NCBI RefSeq assembly: GCF_004104355.1 | Contig: NZ_RJLM01000003.1 | Location: 124,001 to 188,000 of the forward strand | Direction of reading: 5' to 3' | Length of the DNA: 64,000 nucleotides | Source of the DNA: Photobacterium chitinilyticum | Lineage (GTDB): Bacteria > Pseudomonadota > Gammaproteobacteria > Enterobacterales > Vibrionaceae | In this document: one piece after another, positions 27,196-35,722 of the stretch | How positions within the stretch are numbered: the stretch's first letter is position 1 | How the letters are laid out: the number at the start of each line of letters is the position of its first letter | Program-made: the position numbers and the translations under genes | The notes under the pieces: model-generated | Database searches by the model: none | Told to the model about the DNA's origin: nothing | What the model saw: only the letters and a program-made list of their open reading frames with translations

Positions 27196-27475
27196 AATGA
27201 CTATCGATATCAATAACCTTGCCCGTGTACAAATCTATTTCCAGCTCTACCCGTCGACCACTTTTATCTCGGGCTTCCACTTCAATTTCATTTTCATCAC
27301 GTTCAACTTTGATTTTTCTGAAATCATGATATCCCTGGCTTTGTAACATTCTCATCGCCTTAGGTACCGTTAACGCACTAGAAGCTGTTTTTTCAACTGG
27401 ATCGGCCATTGCCGGCACTGCTGTAAACAGACTCCCGAGAAACATCCATGAAAAAATAATGCTTAATACTTTCAT
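27194..27475 (-). CDS. Small secreted PepSY-domain protein
   Basis: 93 residues: signal peptide MKVLSIIFSWMFLGSLFTA with AMA cleavage site, then a single PepSY-like domain (ALTVPKAMRMLQSQGY, KIKVERDENEIEVEARDKSG, VELEIDLYTGKVI). Small periplasmic PepSY proteins are common in proteobacteria and are thought to act as inhibitors or chaperone-like modules; the role here is unknown. The ATG at 27475 is chosen because GGGAAG precedes it and the signal peptide then begins properly; the longer frame from 27523 is unlikely. It is transcribed alone, convergent with the amylase. Confidence 0.75.
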   Translation of the reverse strand: MKVLSIIFSWMFLGSLFTAVPAMADPVEKTASSALTVPKAMRMLQSQGYHDFRKIKVERDENEIEVEARDKSGRRVELEIDLYTGKVIDIDSH

Positions 27476-27755
27476 ACAACTTCCCACAAAAAAGTACATG
27501 ATGCCGATATCATACCAGAGCAATCACACTAGCCATCATTACAAGCATAAAAGGATTGTGAATTAGATCACTCTATATACTCTGAATAACATAAAATTCG
27601 CTATTTATATCATAGCGATTACAAAGCCATATTCCATGAGCGAATTATGAGAACATCGATAATCAACGTAAACCCAAGCGATCAGCAAAGTCAGCCGGAG
27701 ATAGTATAAACTTAATCGTAAAACATACTTGAACCTTGCACATTAGCAAACCAGA

Positions 27756-27770
27756 TGATAATAATTATCA
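27756..27770. promoter_or_regulatory. Fur box (perfect 7-1-7)
   Basis: TGATAAT-A-ATTATCA is an exact match to the 7-1-7 Fur consensus TGATAATnATTATCA. It lies 33 bases before the chosen start of the fagA-like gene, so iron should repress the fagA-fumC unit. Confidence 0.85.
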
Positions 27771-27802
27771 CTCAGTTAATTGCGAGGAGTTTGGTACGCC
27801 GT

Positions 27803-28186
27803 ATGAAAAAACAAGCACTGCTCTACAATATGTATTTCAAAGCAGAAGAGCGATTTCTCAATCATCCTGTCGTACCTGGTTTTGAGCCTGATATTATCAT
27901 CGAATTTATCCAGTCAGGCCTTAACCTCGCTTCCTACTATTGTCGCCACTCACCAAACTGTAACCCCTTACTACAAGAGCTTTTTTTACGCCGTGTGTTC
28001 TTTCATCTTATCGATACCATCGATCACAAAGGACACTCGCGCATTTTCCGCCGCATTTGCATTGATCATCTCCACTGCCCTTTACTGGCTTTAAAGAAAT
28101 ACTACGGCAACTCTGATGAAGGCAAACGCCAGCTTCAATCTCTACAACGTAATCTCTTACAAATACATCACACCTCCGGACTCTAA
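27803..28186 (+). CDS. FagA-like small protein upstream of fumC
   Basis: A 127-residue protein without signal peptide or membrane segment, with several Cys and His residues (CRHSPNCNPLL, ICIDHLHCPLLALKKYYG). I do not recognise a domain with certainty. Position and control suggest it corresponds to fagA, the Fur-associated gene that precedes fumC and sodA in Pseudomonas; this is inference from synteny and size. An in-frame ATG at 27755 lies inside the Fur box and would be upstream of or at the promoter, so the ATG at 27803 is chosen. The GAGGAG upstream is 13 bases away, longer than ideal. It is 11 bases from fumC and co-transcribed. Confidence 0.6.
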   Translation: MKKQALLYNMYFKAEERFLNHPVVPGFEPDIIIEFIQSGLNLASYYCRHSPNCNPLLQELFLRRVFFHLIDTIDHKGHSRIFRRICIDHLHCPLLALKKYYGNSDEGKRQLQSLQRNLLQIHHTSGL

Positions 28187-28197
28187 GGATACCCATC

Positions 28198-29583
28198 ATG
28201 AATTCTGACTATCGTATAGAAAAAGACAGCATGGGCGAAGTTCACGTTCCACAAGATGCTCTCTACCAGGCTCAAACCCAACGAGCTGTCGACAACTTTC
28301 CGATCAGTGGTATCACGATGCCCAAGCAGTTCATTCAAGCAATAGCTTTTGTCAAACAAGCAGCAGCGCGCAGTAATTTGGATCTCAAACTACTTGAATA
28401 TGATATTGCACATTCCATTATCGACAGCTGCCAGGAAATCATCGACGGCCAGCATCTAGAGCAGTTTCCTATCGATGTATTTCAAACAGGATCTGGCACC
28501 AGTTCAAATATGAATGCCAACGAAGTCATTGCAACATTGGCTTCTCAGAAGAGTGGAAAAATAGTCAGTCCTAATGATCATGTAAATATGGGACAAAGTA
28601 GCAATGATGTTGTCCCGACAACCATACAAGTTAGCGCTGCCCTTGCCTGCCACTTCCAATTATTTCCTTCATTGGAACGCCTGATTGAAAGCATAGATAA
28701 AAAAACAGAGTCTGTAGGACACGTCGTAAAGACTGGTCGTACCCATCTCATGGACGCCATGCCTGTCACACTCGGTCAAGAGCTTCAGGGCTGGAAAGTA
28801 CAGCTGGAAAAAGCACAGCTAGGCATTACCCATGCACTAGAAAATGTAACTGCATTGGCACAAGGTGGGACAGCCGTCGGAACGGGGATCAACGCAGAGC
28901 CTGAGTTTGCGGCTATCTTTGCCAATAATATTTCAGTTTCGACAGAAATCAGCTTCTCCTCCAGCGATAATTTTTTCTATAACCTAAGCAGTCAAGATGC
29001 CATCGTCTCCCTATCGGGTCAGCTAAAGACAACAGCAGTGGCCATAATGAAGATATCGAATGACTTGCGCTGGATGAACTCAGGCCCACTTGCCGGCTTG
29101 GGGGAAATTGAATTAGAGGCGCTACAGCCTGGTTCTTCTATTATGCCGGGTAAAGTTAACCCTGTTGTACCAGAGGCAGCAGCCATGGTAGCTGCACAAG
29201 TGATTGGCAACGACGCGACAATAACAGTAGGTGGGCAATCTGGTAACTTCCAGCTCAATGTCATGTTGCCGGTCATAGCGCTTAATCTCATTCAGAGTAT
29301 TGAACTGCTCGCCAATGCCTCCGTACTGCTGGCAGATAAAGCCATAGGTAGTTTTGTGGTTCGCGAAGAAAACTTACAGCTTGCGCTAGCTAGGAACCCC
29401 ATCCTGGTGACAGCCCTCAACCCTGTTATTGGTTATTTAAAAGCAGCAGAAATTGCCAAGAAAGCCTATAAAGAGCAAAGGCCCATCATTGATGTTGCAG
29501 AAGAAGAAACCGAACTCAGCCGCTCTGAGCTTGAATCACTACTCAACCCCGAAAAACTCACTCAAGGCGGTGTAGCTCACTAA
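28198..29583 (+). CDS. fumC: Class II fumarate hydratase FumC
   Basis: Iron-independent fumarase converting fumarate and L-malate in the TCA cycle. 461 residues, the normal size. N-terminal YRIEKDSMGEVHVPQDALY, active-site TGSGTSSNMNANEV (about 99-112), KTGRTHLMDAMPVTLGQEL (about 178-196) and the superfamily signature GSSIMPGKVNP (about 312-322) are all present. Fe-S fumarases fail under iron starvation, and the perfect Fur box upstream fits FumC replacing them. sodA, which follows in Pseudomonas, is absent here. Confidence 0.93.
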   Translation: MNSDYRIEKDSMGEVHVPQDALYQAQTQRAVDNFPISGITMPKQFIQAIAFVKQAAARSNLDLKLLEYDIAHSIIDSCQEIIDGQHLEQFPIDVFQTGSGTSSNMNANEVIATLASQKSGKIVSPNDHVNMGQSSNDVVPTTIQVSAALACHFQLFPSLERLIESIDKKTESVGHVVKTGRTHLMDAMPVTLGQELQGWKVQLEKAQLGITHALENVTALAQGGTAVGTGINAEPEFAAIFANNISVSTEISFSSSDNFFYNLSSQDAIVSLSGQLKTTAVAIMKISNDLRWMNSGPLAGLGEIELEALQPGSSIMPGKVNPVVPEAAAMVAAQVIGNDATITVGGQSGNFQLNVMLPVIALNLIQSIELLANASVLLADKAIGSFVVREENLQLALARNPILVTALNPVIGYLKAAEIAKKAYKEQRPIIDVAEEETELSRSELESLLNPEKLTQGGVAH

Positions 29584-29607
29584 CTATTCCTTTCTCCTAT
29601 CGTTTCT

Positions 29608-29637
29608 CTCATTGTCTGCCGAAAAGCAGAGAATGAG
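29608..29637. terminator. Hairpin between convergent fumC and EAL genes
   Basis: CTCATTGTCTGC pairs with GCAGAGAATGAG (one mismatch), loop CGAAAA. No clear T run follows, so moderate support. Confidence 0.5.
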
Positions 29638-29663
29638 GGAAGTGCAGATTCATTGAAACAACA

Positions 29664-30464
29664 TTATATAGGCTCGAACAAACAAGGAAGACCGTTAACC
29701 TGAACCGGGCGACCAATGTAATACCCTTGCATATATTCGACCCCCAGTTCTTTTACCATCATAAAATCACTCTTGCTTTCAATCCCTTCGATCAGCACCT
29801 TGGCATTTAACTCATGAGCCAAATGAATAACCGACTCTAACTCTTTCGGTTTGCCGGACATAAAGTCAGTCAATAAGCTACGGTCAACTTTAATAATGTC
29901 CGGTTTCACATTTCTCACACGTTGCTCCGATGAGGCATCAACGCCATAATCATCGATAGCAATTCGGAAGCCATACTGCTGCATATCCTGAAGCGATCTC
30001 ACCAGCAATTTGTCATTAGCGCAGGTATGTTCGAGAATTTCGAAATAAATCCTATCATTAGATAAACCAAGCTCTTTAACTTTCGATATTAGAGAGTTAT
30101 AGCCACATTGTTGCCCGCCAGCATCTAATGCAGCGATCGGTGTCAGATTCAAAAACAATGACCCTTTTGATACAAAACGTACAAAATTTCGCAAGTGTAT
30201 AACCCGTGCCAAGCGATCGAGATTAATCCGGTCGCTGGAAGGCATATAGCCAGCACTAAAAAAGGGTTCTGTTTCTAGCTGAAGGCCGTCCTGATTGTAA
30301 ATGCGCAGCAGAGCTTCATAACCAAACAACTCCCCTGATGAAGAAACAATCGGTTGGAAAGCACTTTTCATCGTTTTTCTCACATAAAAAGCACTATAGC
30401 TACCATCCTGAGATTGAATCAGGTGTTGTTCAAGCTCATCCCTTGATCTTAGTATTTTAGCCAC
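29664..30464 (-). CDS. EAL-domain protein, probable cyclic-di-GMP phosphodiesterase
   Basis: Stand-alone EAL protein of 266 residues with no membrane or sensor domain. Motifs: YEALLRI with E50, NLTP, FEILEH, IDDYGVDASS, IKVDRSLL, LIEGIES and MQGYYIGRP. The metal and substrate residues (first Glu, the DD pair, Lys, second Glu) are kept. Loop 6, usually DDFGxGYSS, is altered to DDYGVDASS, which could lower activity. It might be an enzyme or a degenerate binder. Start is a GTG at 30464, with weak upstream GGA. Monocistronic. Confidence 0.82.
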   Translation of the reverse strand: MAKILRSRDELEQHLIQSQDGSYSAFYVRKTMKSAFQPIVSSSGELFGYEALLRIYNQDGLQLETEPFFSAGYMPSSDRINLDRLARVIHLRNFVRFVSKGSLFLNLTPIAALDAGGQQCGYNSLISKVKELGLSNDRIYFEILEHTCANDKLLVRSLQDMQQYGFRIAIDDYGVDASSEQRVRNVKPDIIKVDRSLLTDFMSGKPKELESVIHLAHELNAKVLIEGIESKSDFMMVKELGVEYMQGYYIGRPVQVNGLPCLFEPI

Positions 30465-30756
30465 TGACTATCCGTAGTTGCCGATGTGATAAAGATAAAC
30501 ATAATTCTTCCCGCATACTTTCACAGCAACCGTATTATAAGTTAGGAAGCAACTCACATAATTCCTCAGGACTATACAGATTTTTCAGATCTCAATGCGT
30601 TTCATTAATGAGACACCATTTAAGTTTCAGCTATTTATAAGGGGAAAATCACATTGAAAACGTGTCATGACATTGGAAATACATCTAAATGAAAGCTAAC
30701 TGTCATATTCCTTATCTATTCTTTCCGCCTATACATATACCTAAAGGAAAAGTAAT

Positions 30757-31461
30757 TTGACGCACACAAATCAGGCGCTGAGCAACAAGCCATACCTGGC
30801 TATTTTCGCTCTTGATGAAACGCTTATCGCCGCTGACTCTGCTAGCCTCTGGAGCGAATTTATTACAACCAAAGGTCTTGCTTCCAAGTCACAGCTTGCC
30901 GAAGAGCAAGAACTAATGACAGCCTATACCAAAGGTACGCTGGACATGAATACTTACATGCAAGCAACCCTAAAACCTATCATCGGCATGGATAGTCATA
31001 CACTAGCTCAGCTAGTTAAAGAGTTCATTGAACGAAAGATCAAACCGGCTTTTTATACTGAGGCCATCTCTCGAATCGAATGGCATAAACGGCGCGGTGA
31101 CAAGGTATTGGTGATTTCAGCCACTGGCGAACACTTGGTCAAACCGATTGCAAAAATGCTTGGTGCGGATGATGCCATTGCCATTAATCTCGAGCAGATC
31201 AACGACATAATCACCGGGAACACAATTGGAACACTCAGCTATCAACAGGGAAAGGTAATTAGAATGAAAGCATGGATTGCTGATCAAGACATCCAGTTTA
31301 AGGGTAGTTATGGCTACAGCGATTCAATCAATGATTTGCCTTTGCTTGACGCTGTAGACCGTCCGTTTGCAGTGAACCCGGATCCGGCACTGGCACTCCA
31401 TGCCCAAATGCAAGATTGGACAATCATGGACTGGCGTCATGAGAACAATATCTTACGCTAG
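30757..31461 (+). CDS. HAD-family (PSPase-like, IB type) protein with altered nucleophile
   Basis: 234 residues with the fold markers of HAD subfamily IB: cap region after motif I, motif II VLVISATGEHLV, motif III Lys in QQGKVIRMKA, and motif IV YGYSDSINDLPLL. Motif I should read DxDxT, but residues 18-22 are A-L-D-E-T: the first Asp, the phosphoryl-accepting nucleophile, is Ala (codon GCT, one base from GAT). If the sequence is right, normal phosphatase chemistry should be lost, leaving a binding or regulatory role. Start is a TTG at 30757 with AAAGGA eight bases upstream. No obvious operon partners. Confidence 0.75.
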   Translation: MTHTNQALSNKPYLAIFALDETLIAADSASLWSEFITTKGLASKSQLAEEQELMTAYTKGTLDMNTYMQATLKPIIGMDSHTLAQLVKEFIERKIKPAFYTEAISRIEWHKRRGDKVLVISATGEHLVKPIAKMLGADDAIAINLEQINDIITGNTIGTLSYQQGKVIRMKAWIADQDIQFKGSYGYSDSINDLPLLDAVDRPFAVNPDPALALHAQMQDWTIMDWRHENNILR

Positions 31462-31755
31462 TCGACCAGCTATTCATTGTCTATATATCAAGCCCAAATA
31501 GCCTCATTAGCATCGCTACTGGTAACAGTGACCGATCATAACGACACCCAAACCTCTCCATATCTACAGAGCAGCTCTTGTGCAACTTCACCCTGCCAGA
31601 GCGGCTTGCTTTATCTGTTTATAGCCAGGCCACCTACTCTCCTAAATAGTTCATTCAAAGAAATTGATGTTGTTGTTCAACTACCGCGACTTATGTTTCA
31701 CAAATTTATAACTAAAATATAGCTATTCAAGTTTGAAACAGATTGATTTGCCGTA

Positions 31756-32292
31756 ATGAAAAATGCACCGAAAAATTATGACTGGCTATCCATCACTATC
31801 CACTGGCTGTCTGCAGTCGTGATCATAGGGCTATTCGCTGTTGGTTTATGGATGGTTGATCTGAACTACTATTCACAATGGTACAAACCCGTCCCCCACT
31901 GGCATAAGTCAGTCGGGCTGTGTCTCGCTTTTATCACCGTTTTCCGTCTTGTGTGGAAATCCCTAAGAGGACATCCCGGTATTGAAGGTGCCCGCTGGGA
32001 AAAAGTGGGAGCGAAACTCGCCCATGGGATTATTTATTTAATGCTTTTCGGGCTTTTTATCTCAGGTTATCTGATTTCCACCGCCGACGGACGAGCTATT
32101 GAGGTATTTAACTGGTTCTCGATGCCGGCGGTTGGCGAACTGTTCCTAAATCAGGCTGATATTGCCGGAGAGATTCACTACTACCTTGCATACAGCCTAA
32201 TCGGGCTGGCTGCACTACACGCACTTGCTGCTTTAAAGCATCATTATATAAACAAAGACAATACGTTAAAAAAAATGTTGGGAGTAAAGTAA
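31756..32292 (+). CDS. Cytochrome b561 family protein
   Basis: Inner-membrane di-haem b cytochrome of 178 residues with four membrane helices. Paired histidines are in place: ITIHWLSAVV, PHWHKSVGLCLAF, LAHGIIYLMLFGLF, LAALHALAALKHHY. The family moves electrons between quinol and periplasmic partners. It is two bases from yceI, a pairing common in proteobacteria. The region 31462-31755 before it holds no credible gene. Confidence 0.88.
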   Translation: MKNAPKNYDWLSITIHWLSAVVIIGLFAVGLWMVDLNYYSQWYKPVPHWHKSVGLCLAFITVFRLVWKSLRGHPGIEGARWEKVGAKLAHGIIYLMLFGLFISGYLISTADGRAIEVFNWFSMPAVGELFLNQADIAGEIHYYLAYSLIGLAALHALAALKHHYINKDNTLKKMLGVK

Positions 32293-32294
32293 AC

Positions 32295-32864
32295 ATGAAA
32301 AAGCAACTACTGGCTCTGGGTCTACTGACTGCGTTCTCCATTCCGTCTATTGCTTCTGCAGCAGACTACGCAATTGATACCAAGGGGGCACATGCCTCTA
32401 TCAACTTGAAAATAAAGCACCTTGGCTATAGCTGGATTCAGGGCCGCTTTAACACTTTTGATGGTAGCTTTAGCTACGATCCTATGAATATCTCAGCATC
32501 GAAAGTAACCGTGAATGTCGATACAACCAGCTTTGATACCAACCATGCCGAGCGTGACAAGCACGTACGCAGCGAAGATTTTCTAGATATAAAAAAATAT
32601 GCTACAGCAACTTTTACCAGCACAAAAGTAGAACCTAAAGGCAACGGTGAAATGACTATCAGTGGTGATCTGACCCTACACGGCCAGACTAAACCTATTG
32701 CCATTGATGCCCAATTTATCGGCGAAGGCGATGACCCATGGGGCGGTTATCGTGCTGGTTTTAGCGGTACAACACGTATTGAGCTAAAAGACTTTGGTAT
32801 TCAGATTATGGGCGAATCAAGCTACGCCGATCTTGAGCTGCATGTTGAAGGTGTTCGACAATAA
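32295..32864 (+). CDS. yceI: YceI-family periplasmic protein
   Basis: Periplasmic lipocalin-like protein of 189 residues: signal peptide MKKQLLALGLLTAFSIPSIASA, then YAIDTKGAHASINLKIKHLGYSWIQGRF-type start, RDKHVRSEDFLDIKKY, DLTLHGQTKPI and DDPWGGYRAGFSGTT, all standard YceI text. The family binds isoprenoid lipids in a barrel. It is translated right after the cytochrome b561 gene and followed by a terminator. Confidence 0.9.
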   Translation: MKKQLLALGLLTAFSIPSIASAADYAIDTKGAHASINLKIKHLGYSWIQGRFNTFDGSFSYDPMNISASKVTVNVDTTSFDTNHAERDKHVRSEDFLDIKKYATATFTSTKVEPKGNGEMTISGDLTLHGQTKPIAIDAQFIGEGDDPWGGYRAGFSGTTRIELKDFGIQIMGESSYADLELHVEGVRQ

Positions 32865-32892
32865 CAGCAACAAAATTCTTCCCTTGATAAAA

Positions 32893-32917
32893 ACCCGGCA
32901 CTTTGCCGGTTTTTTTA
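32893..32917 (+). terminator. Terminator after yceI
   Basis: CCGGCA / TGCCGG stem with CTT loop followed by seven T residues. Confidence 0.85.
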
Positions 32918-33040
32918 TTTTTAGACCAGAATTATCAACATGCAAAATCGTTACGCATAGTTACAGATTGAAATATACCCTCTGAGCTAGGATGATAACT
33001 ATAACAACAGCGTTATCACGTTGAAGAGAAGGTAAAGAAA

Positions 33041-33757
33041 ATGACCCCACAAGAAAAAGAACTGATTCAAAATGTTGCCAGCAAACTAAAGCAGAGCCCA
33101 GAGAAAGCCAAAGATGCAGAGGCTGAGCAATTGATTGGTAACGAAATCGGTTCTCAGCAAGATGCCATCTACAAACTAACCCAGGCCGTACTCGTCCAGG
33201 AAATGGCTCTCAAGGAGATGAAGCAAAAAAACGAGTACCTTGAGAAATGTGTTGAGCACCATAAGTCTGAGTCAAACCGTGGCGCATTTAGCAAAATGAT
33301 GGGCGGTAATAAACCAGCCCCTCAGCCACCAAAACCAGCCCATCAGCCAAGCGCGTTTGGTAGTTTTATGCAAACAGCAGCAAGCGTTGCTGTCGGTATG
33401 ATCGCCGGCAATATGATCAGTAATGCCCTGTTCAACAACGATGATCCGGCTGCCGATACAATGGCAACAGCAGACGCTGCACCCGAAGCAGCAATGGGTG
33501 AAGACCTAGCATCTTCCGAAGAAGGCTCCGGTGGCTTCTTGGATGACTCAACGGGTTTTGCGTCTGAGTACACTGAAAACAGTGGTGGCTTTGGTGATGC
33601 CGGTTTCGGTGACTCAGGCTTTGGAGATGCCGGTTTCGGCGACAGCGGCTTTGACGATAGCTTTGCCAATACACCTTCAGATGATGCAGGCTTTGGCAGC
33701 GACGACAGTTTCTTCGGTGGCAGCGATGACTTCGGTTTTGGAGACGAGGACGTCTAG
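33041..33757 (+). CDS. DUF2076-like protein with C-terminal Gly-Phe-Asp repeats
   Basis: 238 residues. The N-terminus (about 1-80, MTPQEKELIQNVASKLKQSP) is helical and coiled-coil prone, as in DUF2076. A Pro-rich linker (KPAPQPPKPAHQP) precedes a hydrophobic Ala/Gly stretch (about 112-130) that may insert in a membrane. The C-terminal third is acidic and repetitive: GFGDAGFGDS occurs twice in tandem (33587 to about 33650), followed by looser GF-D units. No signal peptide. Function unknown. The ribosome site GAGAAGG lies upstream of ATG 33041, and a terminator follows. Confidence 0.75.
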   Translation: MTPQEKELIQNVASKLKQSPEKAKDAEAEQLIGNEIGSQQDAIYKLTQAVLVQEMALKEMKQKNEYLEKCVEHHKSESNRGAFSKMMGGNKPAPQPPKPAHQPSAFGSFMQTAASVAVGMIAGNMISNALFNNDDPAADTMATADAAPEAAMGEDLASSEEGSGGFLDDSTGFASEYTENSGGFGDAGFGDSGFGDAGFGDSGFDDSFANTPSDDAGFGSDDSFFGGSDDFGFGDEDV

Positions 33758-34103
33758 GTCATGATCACTAAGCTGCTGTATCGCTAAATTACAATTTCAT
33801 TAAGTAGTAATTTATAGACCAAAGGCTCTCCTTTGGTCTTTTTTACCCCGGTTTGCATCGCCGTAAACCCTGAAAAATACCTGCCCCGTCCTATCGCACC
33901 ATACCAATATCACAAAACAATAAACCTCACTCCCCATCCCCAAGAACGGAAGTAGTGTCTATAACGCCACCAATACAGTATTGCATTCTGTAATTTACTG
34001 ATATACCTTCACCCATATACAGAACGATGAACCGTTAAAGCAACCAGCTAACTTTTAGGCCATTTAAAATATTTTTAATTCTTATTCGAGAGTAGTAGTT
34101 AGT
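33758..34103. other. Intergenic region after the DUF2076-like gene
   Basis: Contains the terminator at 33815-33843; the rest, about 260 bases, shows no gene or clear operator. It should hold the promoter of the first lipoprotein gene. Confidence 0.5.
33815..33843 (+). terminator. Terminator after the DUF2076-like gene
   Basis: Perfect stem AGACCAAAGG / CCTTTGGTCT, loop CTCT, followed by TTTTT. Confidence 0.88.
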
Positions 34104-34709
34104 ATGAAAAAGACACTTATAGCCACAGTAATCGCAGCATCAATGGTTTCAGGATGTTCTATGTTTGGTGCAACAGAACAGACTCCCGCAACACTAAATC
34201 TAAAAGCTCAAGAACTTTCCACGCAACAGTATACAAACTCAAGCATCCAGCAAGTGGAGCAAGTCCGTCTGATTATCAACTCACTATTCACTGAATCAGT
34301 ACCTATCTACAGTGATTACGCCAAGCACATAGAAACCAATCAAGTAGGCGGCCAAGTTAGCAGTGCTCTGATGATGAAAGAATCTGATGAAGAGCGAGAT
34401 ACCTTTATTGCGGACCTGAAGGCAAATAAAAATGATGACTACAACGCATACATTGCATTTATCAATGACACATATATGGATTCAATCTACAAACGCTCGT
34501 TAAAAGTCGGGGCTGAAATTGCTGTTCAAACTTTGGCTTTTAATAAGATCGATCAATCAGCCTTACTTGGTGAATTAGATTTTTCTCAGTTAGGTACTGA
34601 AAAAGATAAATTAACTTTGACTACCGAACAAATCTCAGTGCTTAACGACACGGTTTATTCGCTCTACCAAGAATACCAGTACAATAAAGCAGCAGAACTA
34701 ATTAGATAG
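34104..34709 (+). CDS. Lipoprotein, first of a tandem paralogous pair
   Basis: 201 residues with a lipoprotein signal (MKKTLIATVIAASMVSGCSM, lipobox VSGC, Cys18). The mature part is helical and hydrophilic with no domain I recognise. Conserved stretches shared with the next gene include GGQVSSALMMKE, DDYNAYIAFIN, LKVGAEIAVQT and NDTVYSLYQEYQYNKAA. The residue after the lipid Cys is Ser, so outer-membrane sorting is expected. No strong ribosome site precedes the ATG (TAGTAGTTAGTATG). A hairpin follows, so it may be a single-gene unit. Confidence 0.75.
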   Translation: MKKTLIATVIAASMVSGCSMFGATEQTPATLNLKAQELSTQQYTNSSIQQVEQVRLIINSLFTESVPIYSDYAKHIETNQVGGQVSSALMMKESDEERDTFIADLKANKNDDYNAYIAFINDTYMDSIYKRSLKVGAEIAVQTLAFNKIDQSALLGELDFSQLGTEKDKLTLTTEQISVLNDTVYSLYQEYQYNKAAELIR

Positions 34710-34719
34710 TTCACCTAAC

Positions 34720-34750
34720 AGCCTAAGCTTGTTCTTATCAGGCTTAGGCT
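34720..34750 (+). terminator. Hairpin after the first lipoprotein gene
   Basis: AGCCTAAGC (34720-34728) pairs with GCTTAGGCT (34742-34750) over a 13-base loop; T tail poor. The rest of the gap to 35061 shows nothing notable. Confidence 0.5.
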
Positions 34751-35061
34751 AGTTCCGAGGATTTGCCCAATAGCATAGTGTCAAGATATAAACCTGAACC
34801 AACACGACAAGAATAAGTATTCCGATGAATACAAATGGCTACAAACCCATACAAAACGTGTAAAAGATCACACTTTCGACCAAATAATCACTTCAACTTA
34901 TTGATAAACTTCAAAGTATTGAATTATGAGCATTGTTAAGCATACACAACAAGTATACTGTCACCCAAAAGCATATATCACACAGATATCGTGTGACCAT
35001 ATCGCCTATAACAATGAACGTTTAAAACAATTTCGATTTTTATCATTAAGTAGTGGCTAGT

Positions 35062-35667
35062 ATGAAAAAAACTCTTCTCGCAGCAATTATCGCGGCATCA
35101 ATGGTTTCTGGTTGTTCAATGCTTGGCGCAACTGAGCAAACACCAGCACAGTTAAATGCAAAATCACAAGAACTTGCTGCACAGGAATATACTGAATCAA
35201 GTATTCAACCAGTCGAACAAGTTCGTATGGCTGTGAACTCCTTGTTTAAGGAATCAACGCCAATCTATGCTGACTACACCAAGCATGTTGATACAAATAA
35301 AGTCGGTGGCCAGGTCAGCAGCGCACTGATGATGAAAGAAACCGATGAAGAGAGAGATGCATTTCTCGCAGATCTAAAAGCGAATAAAACTGACGATTAC
35401 AATGCATATATTGCATTTATCAACGATAAATATATGGATTCAATCTATAAGCGTGCATTAAAGGTTGGCGCAGAAATCGCAGTCCAGACCATGGCGTTCA
35501 GTGAACTTAATCAGACATCTTTGTTGAGTCAAATCGATTTCTCAGAATTAGGCAATGAGAAAGACAAACTCGTTCTTACAGCCGATCAAGTAATGATGCT
35601 TAACGATACTGTCTACTCACTGTATCAAGAGTATCAATATAATAAAGCAGCAGATTTGATTAAGTAA
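35062..35667 (+). CDS. Lipoprotein, second of the tandem pair
   Basis: 201 residues, about 76% identical to the preceding lipoprotein by manual alignment without gaps, so a clear tandem duplicate. Lipobox VSGC at Cys18. Identical blocks cluster in the middle and near the C-terminus; most changes lie at about 30-80 and 145-180. The ATG at 35062 is chosen over an in-frame GTG at 35053 because it matches the paralog's start. Similar bases (TAGTxGTTAGTATG-like) precede both starts. Unknown function; followed by a strong terminator directly before the envelope operon. Confidence 0.75.
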   Translation: MKKTLLAAIIAASMVSGCSMLGATEQTPAQLNAKSQELAAQEYTESSIQPVEQVRMAVNSLFKESTPIYADYTKHVDTNKVGGQVSSALMMKETDEERDAFLADLKANKTDDYNAYIAFINDKYMDSIYKRALKVGAEIAVQTMAFSELNQTSLLSQIDFSELGNEKDKLVLTADQVMMLNDTVYSLYQEYQYNKAADLIK

Positions 35668-35685
35668 AAACAAATATTGAATACC

Positions 35686-35712
35686 AAGCCTGATAATTAT
35701 CAGGCTTTTTTT
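35686..35712 (+). terminator. Terminator directly before the eight-gene envelope operon
   Basis: Stem AAGCCTGATAA / TTATCAGGCTT followed by seven T residues. It ends only about 10 bases before the next ATG, so it ends the lipoprotein transcript and may act as an attenuator for the operon. Confidence 0.85.
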
Positions 35713-35722
35713 GGATAAAAAG

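Noticed and set aside
31477-31722. 81-codon forward frame between the HAD and cytochrome genes
   Set aside because: No SD, no family-like text, Ser/Thr-rich composition typical of non-coding sequence.
33343-33669. 108-codon Pro/Ser/Lys-rich reverse frame
   Set aside because: Arises from the antisense of the GFGD repeats; composition reflects the repeat only.
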